NCBI RefSeq assembly: GCF_000090795.2
Contig: NW_003546242.1
Span: 1,353,911 to 1,396,489 of the forward strand
Direction of reading: 5' to 3'
DNA length: 42,579 bases
Source of the DNA: Amphimedon queenslandica
Taxonomy: Eukaryota; Porifera; Demospongiae; Haplosclerida; Niphatidae
Shown here piece after piece: positions 40,771-42,579 of the stretch. The notes below the pieces were generated by a model. It was not told the origin of the DNA. It searched no databases and was given only the letters and a program-made list of their open reading frames with translations. A program made the translations under genes and the position numbers. Every line of letters begins with the position of its first letter. Position 1 is the stretch's first letter.

Positions 40771-41475
40771 AAAATTAATTACGTTTAATAAATATCACTG
40801 AGGTATTGTTGATGACTTAATAAAATTTCTTGATGACATGCCACAAACAAGTAGATCCAATTATTAATGATGATTACAGTCAGCTAATGGCTCATACTCT
40901 TCATTTTCTTTATAAGGTAGACGAGCAAAACTATGGCGCAAAAACTGGGCAAAAATTAATTTACAGTCACAATCAATTGTTAGTTAGAAAAGTACACTGA
41001 ACGATCATAGTGATGCTGTTTTGCCATTACATACATTTAATCACTTCATGGCTTTCCCTTTCTTATAAGCAATAGAATGCAACTCTCGTGATGTGATCAG
41101 CATTACATAATAAACTTGTCTCAATTTTAAAGAGCATGTGCAGGTATTATCAGGTATTAGCAAGTATTAGTTGTGATGGCTTACTTTGCAGATGGGACAT
41201 TGCTCTTCACTCTGTATTAAAAGGAAACAGATTTACTTCAAATCTCTCTCTGAAGCATTTGGATTTAGATTTAGAGGTGGTTTCCTTTAAATCATGATTA
41301 AATTATGGACAGATGTCTTTTGAAGGGCTTGATATGACTAGTGACCCCTCCTGCCAGTTATGAATCATGCGAATCTTGATAGTGAAAGGCCATCTCAGCT
41401 GTGAATAAGATCAGTACTGTTACGCCGACACTCAGAAAGAAATTGGGTAAATTGTTTTACCATTCATCAGCCTAA
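40771..41475. other. No gene identified
   Basis: AT-rich sequence with a short direct repeat (GGTATTATCAGGTATTAGCA, near 41151-41170). A pyrimidine-rich tract ending in CAG at 41470 could be a 3' splice site for the segment that follows, but a TAA lies three bases beyond it in the open frame. Confidence 0.4.
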
Positions 41476-42051
41476 TCATCACTGTCAACTTCTGCATCAT
41501 CTGGATTTGTTTCTAAGACGCCAATATTCGGCAATAGTAAGAAATCACTCAAGCATAAAGGCTCCAGCTCAACAGCCAAGACTGTAAAGAAGAAGATAAA
41601 GCAGGTCAAGTTGAAGGTTATAGCACTGCCACACCTTATGAAGCATACTCCAACTGCAGAGCTGAGAGAGAGCATGACGAACTATGTTTGGCGTAATTGT
41701 GATGCATCGGAGGATGATGTGAAGGACAGCAGAAGTTTGATTTACGAAAGAATCAATTATGTTCCTTATGCACAGGGTAATATTTTGCGTAATGCCAGTC
41801 TTTCTGATGTTAAGTATGCTGATTGTTGGGATGTTGAGACAGTAACGGGTGTAGGATCTTTGTACATAACTGGCAAGCCTTATGCTAATGAAGACATAGA
41901 GGTTTGCTCATTCATAAATGTTATTGTGTTTTATATGTCATTTTTATTGAAGATTGAGACTAGTATATTCCATGAGGACTGTACCTACTCTGATGATACA
42001 AGCATTATAAAAGATAGAAATCAATCTGTTGTAAGACAATTAAGTTACTTA
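41476..42051 (+). CDS. Unrecognised coding segment (up to 192 codons)
   Basis: The frame is open from 41476 to the stop at 42052. A Lys/Ser-rich lead-in (KKSLKHKGSSSTAKTVKKKI) resembles a nuclear localisation signal. An ATG at 41638 gives MKHTPTAELRESMTNYVWRN, then CDASEDDVKDSRSLIYERIN, YVPYAQGNILRNASLSDVKY, ADCWDVETVTGVGSLYITGK. Codon use and the spread of Trp, Tyr and Cys look genuinely coding. A possible donor (GAG then GTTTGC at 41902) and acceptor (TTATTGAAG at 41951) would remove a hydrophobic stretch and join an exon EDCTYSDDTSIIKDRNQSV ending at GTAAGA (42031). I do not recognise the family. Confidence 0.5.
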
Positions 42052-42090
42052 TAAATTTAATATTAATTTTTTGTTTTTGTTTGGATATAT

Positions 42091-42180
42091 CATTCTTATT
42101 GGAGATTGAGTTCATAAGAATCATGCCTACTGTGATGATATAAGTATAATTTAAGATAGAAAGCACTTTGGTGTAAGGTT
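42091..42180 (+). repeat. Degenerate tandem copy of the preceding exon
   Basis: ATCATTCTTATTGGAGATTG through AAGATAGAAAGCACTTTGGT and GTAAGG matches 41938-42036 in order (GTCATTTTTATTGAAGATTG, TACTCTGATGATACAAGCAT, AAAGATAGAAATCAATCTGT, GTAAGA). It has kept both splice-like ends but has a TAA in frame, so it is a decayed exon duplication about 145 bp downstream of the original. Confidence 0.65.
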
Positions 42181-42341
42181 AGGCCTTATAGTTTTCGGGT
42201 TTACCTCGAAATACTCGATTATAACAGCCTAAATTGCTGTGATCAGTTTCTGGTTAAACCCAATTATGACTACTTTTAATTAATAATAATTGGCGGTAAA
42301 TTGATTGGGTGGGTGCGGTCAATTGTCACGTGCTACTGAAT

Positions 42342-42579
42342 ATGGCGACAGCTCAGACTGTGGAGAAGACGACAAAAGACAAAAAAGGGAGAAGAAGGAA
42401 GACACCGAGTGATTGGGCTAAAGAATATGAAGAACTGGAGGTCAAGAGGCTAAAGTCAAGTGATAGTGAAACTCAGACGTTAAGCTATAAGTATTGCTCG
42501 TTCGAAATAAATGTAGCTGGGTCTGGAAAAAGCCATGGGACTGCATAAATGAGCACTTGTCCTCTAAACGCCATGCTAA
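42342..42579 (+). CDS. BED/CGGBP1-like zinc-finger N-terminus, cut by the window edge
   Basis: ATG at 42342 opens MATAQTVEKTTKDKKGRRRK, a basic stretch, then TPSDWAKEYEELEVKRLKSS and YKYCSFEINVAGSGK. One frame over, the sequence continues WDCINEHLSSKRHA, giving a C...C...H...H spacing with EHL.SKRH, as in BED-type fingers of CGGBP1-like and hAT-derived proteins. One frame change near 42530 separates the halves (a sequencing or real frameshift, or a missed intron). An E-box CACGTG sits 12 bp before the ATG. The remainder lies beyond the window. It may be a hAT transposase or a domesticated relative. Confidence 0.55.

Overview
This is a eukaryotic, AT-rich, intron-containing window, almost certainly from an invertebrate animal. 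Very short spliceable introns (about 42-60 bp), the families present (P-like, PIF/Harbinger, hAT, Helitron, Copia, Gypsy, LINE) and the absence of any operon-like layout fit a basal metazoan such as a demosponge; that assignment is inference from style, not from a marker gene. There are no tRNA, rRNA, CRISPR or prokaryotic genes, and no complete host gene that I can name. The window is a graveyard of nested transposable elements, most of them broken by stops and frameshifts. It contains an assembly gap of 829 N (25921-26749).

Layout. 1-900: unassigned sequence with a small minisatellite. 905-4247 plus 12009-12125: a decayed minus-strand Copia element whose right terminal repeat was split by a PIF/Harbinger transposon (4248-12008). 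That Harbinger element was in turn split, inside its transposase, by a P-element-like transposon (4912-10069) with perfect 33-bp terminal inverted repeats, and the P-like transposase was hit by a 239-bp TA-flanked MITE (8234-8472). Four layers can therefore be dated relative to one another. 12126-13226: an unrecognised minus-strand reading frame and spacer. 13227-15011: a BED-finger hAT transposase. 15398-16827: an integrase-like (DDE) transposase with an N-terminal helix-turn-helix region. 17050-18979: a convergent, intron-containing gene for a HECT-type ubiquitin ligase. 18985-20194: 5' LTR and gag of a Gypsy element. 20600-25832: a minus-strand Helitron (Rep/Y2 plus PIF1-like helicase) carrying a 146-bp MITE.

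After the gap, 27301-28310 is the end of a second Harbinger element (transposase C-terminus and a convergent MADF protein) with a cluster of TTTCATGAAAC palindromes at its terminus. 31900-33330 is a minus-strand LINE reverse transcriptase holding two MITEs. 34207-35778 is a ZMYM1-like hAT transposase relic. 36161-38150 and 39575-40770 are two diverged copies of one non-coding repeat; one copy contains an 824-bp hAT-like insertion and the other is the matching empty site. 41476-42180 holds an unrecognised coding segment with a duplicated exon, and 42342-42579 the start of a BED/CGGBP1-like gene that runs off the window.

Most interesting: (i) the P-like element carries a second, convergent, spliced gene besides the transposase; (ii) the integrase-like transposase and the HECT ligase lie tail to tail 222 bp apart and may be the two genes of one DNA transposon that encodes its own E3 ubiquitin ligase; (iii) several insertions can be reversed on paper, because target duplications and flanking reading frames agree exactly.
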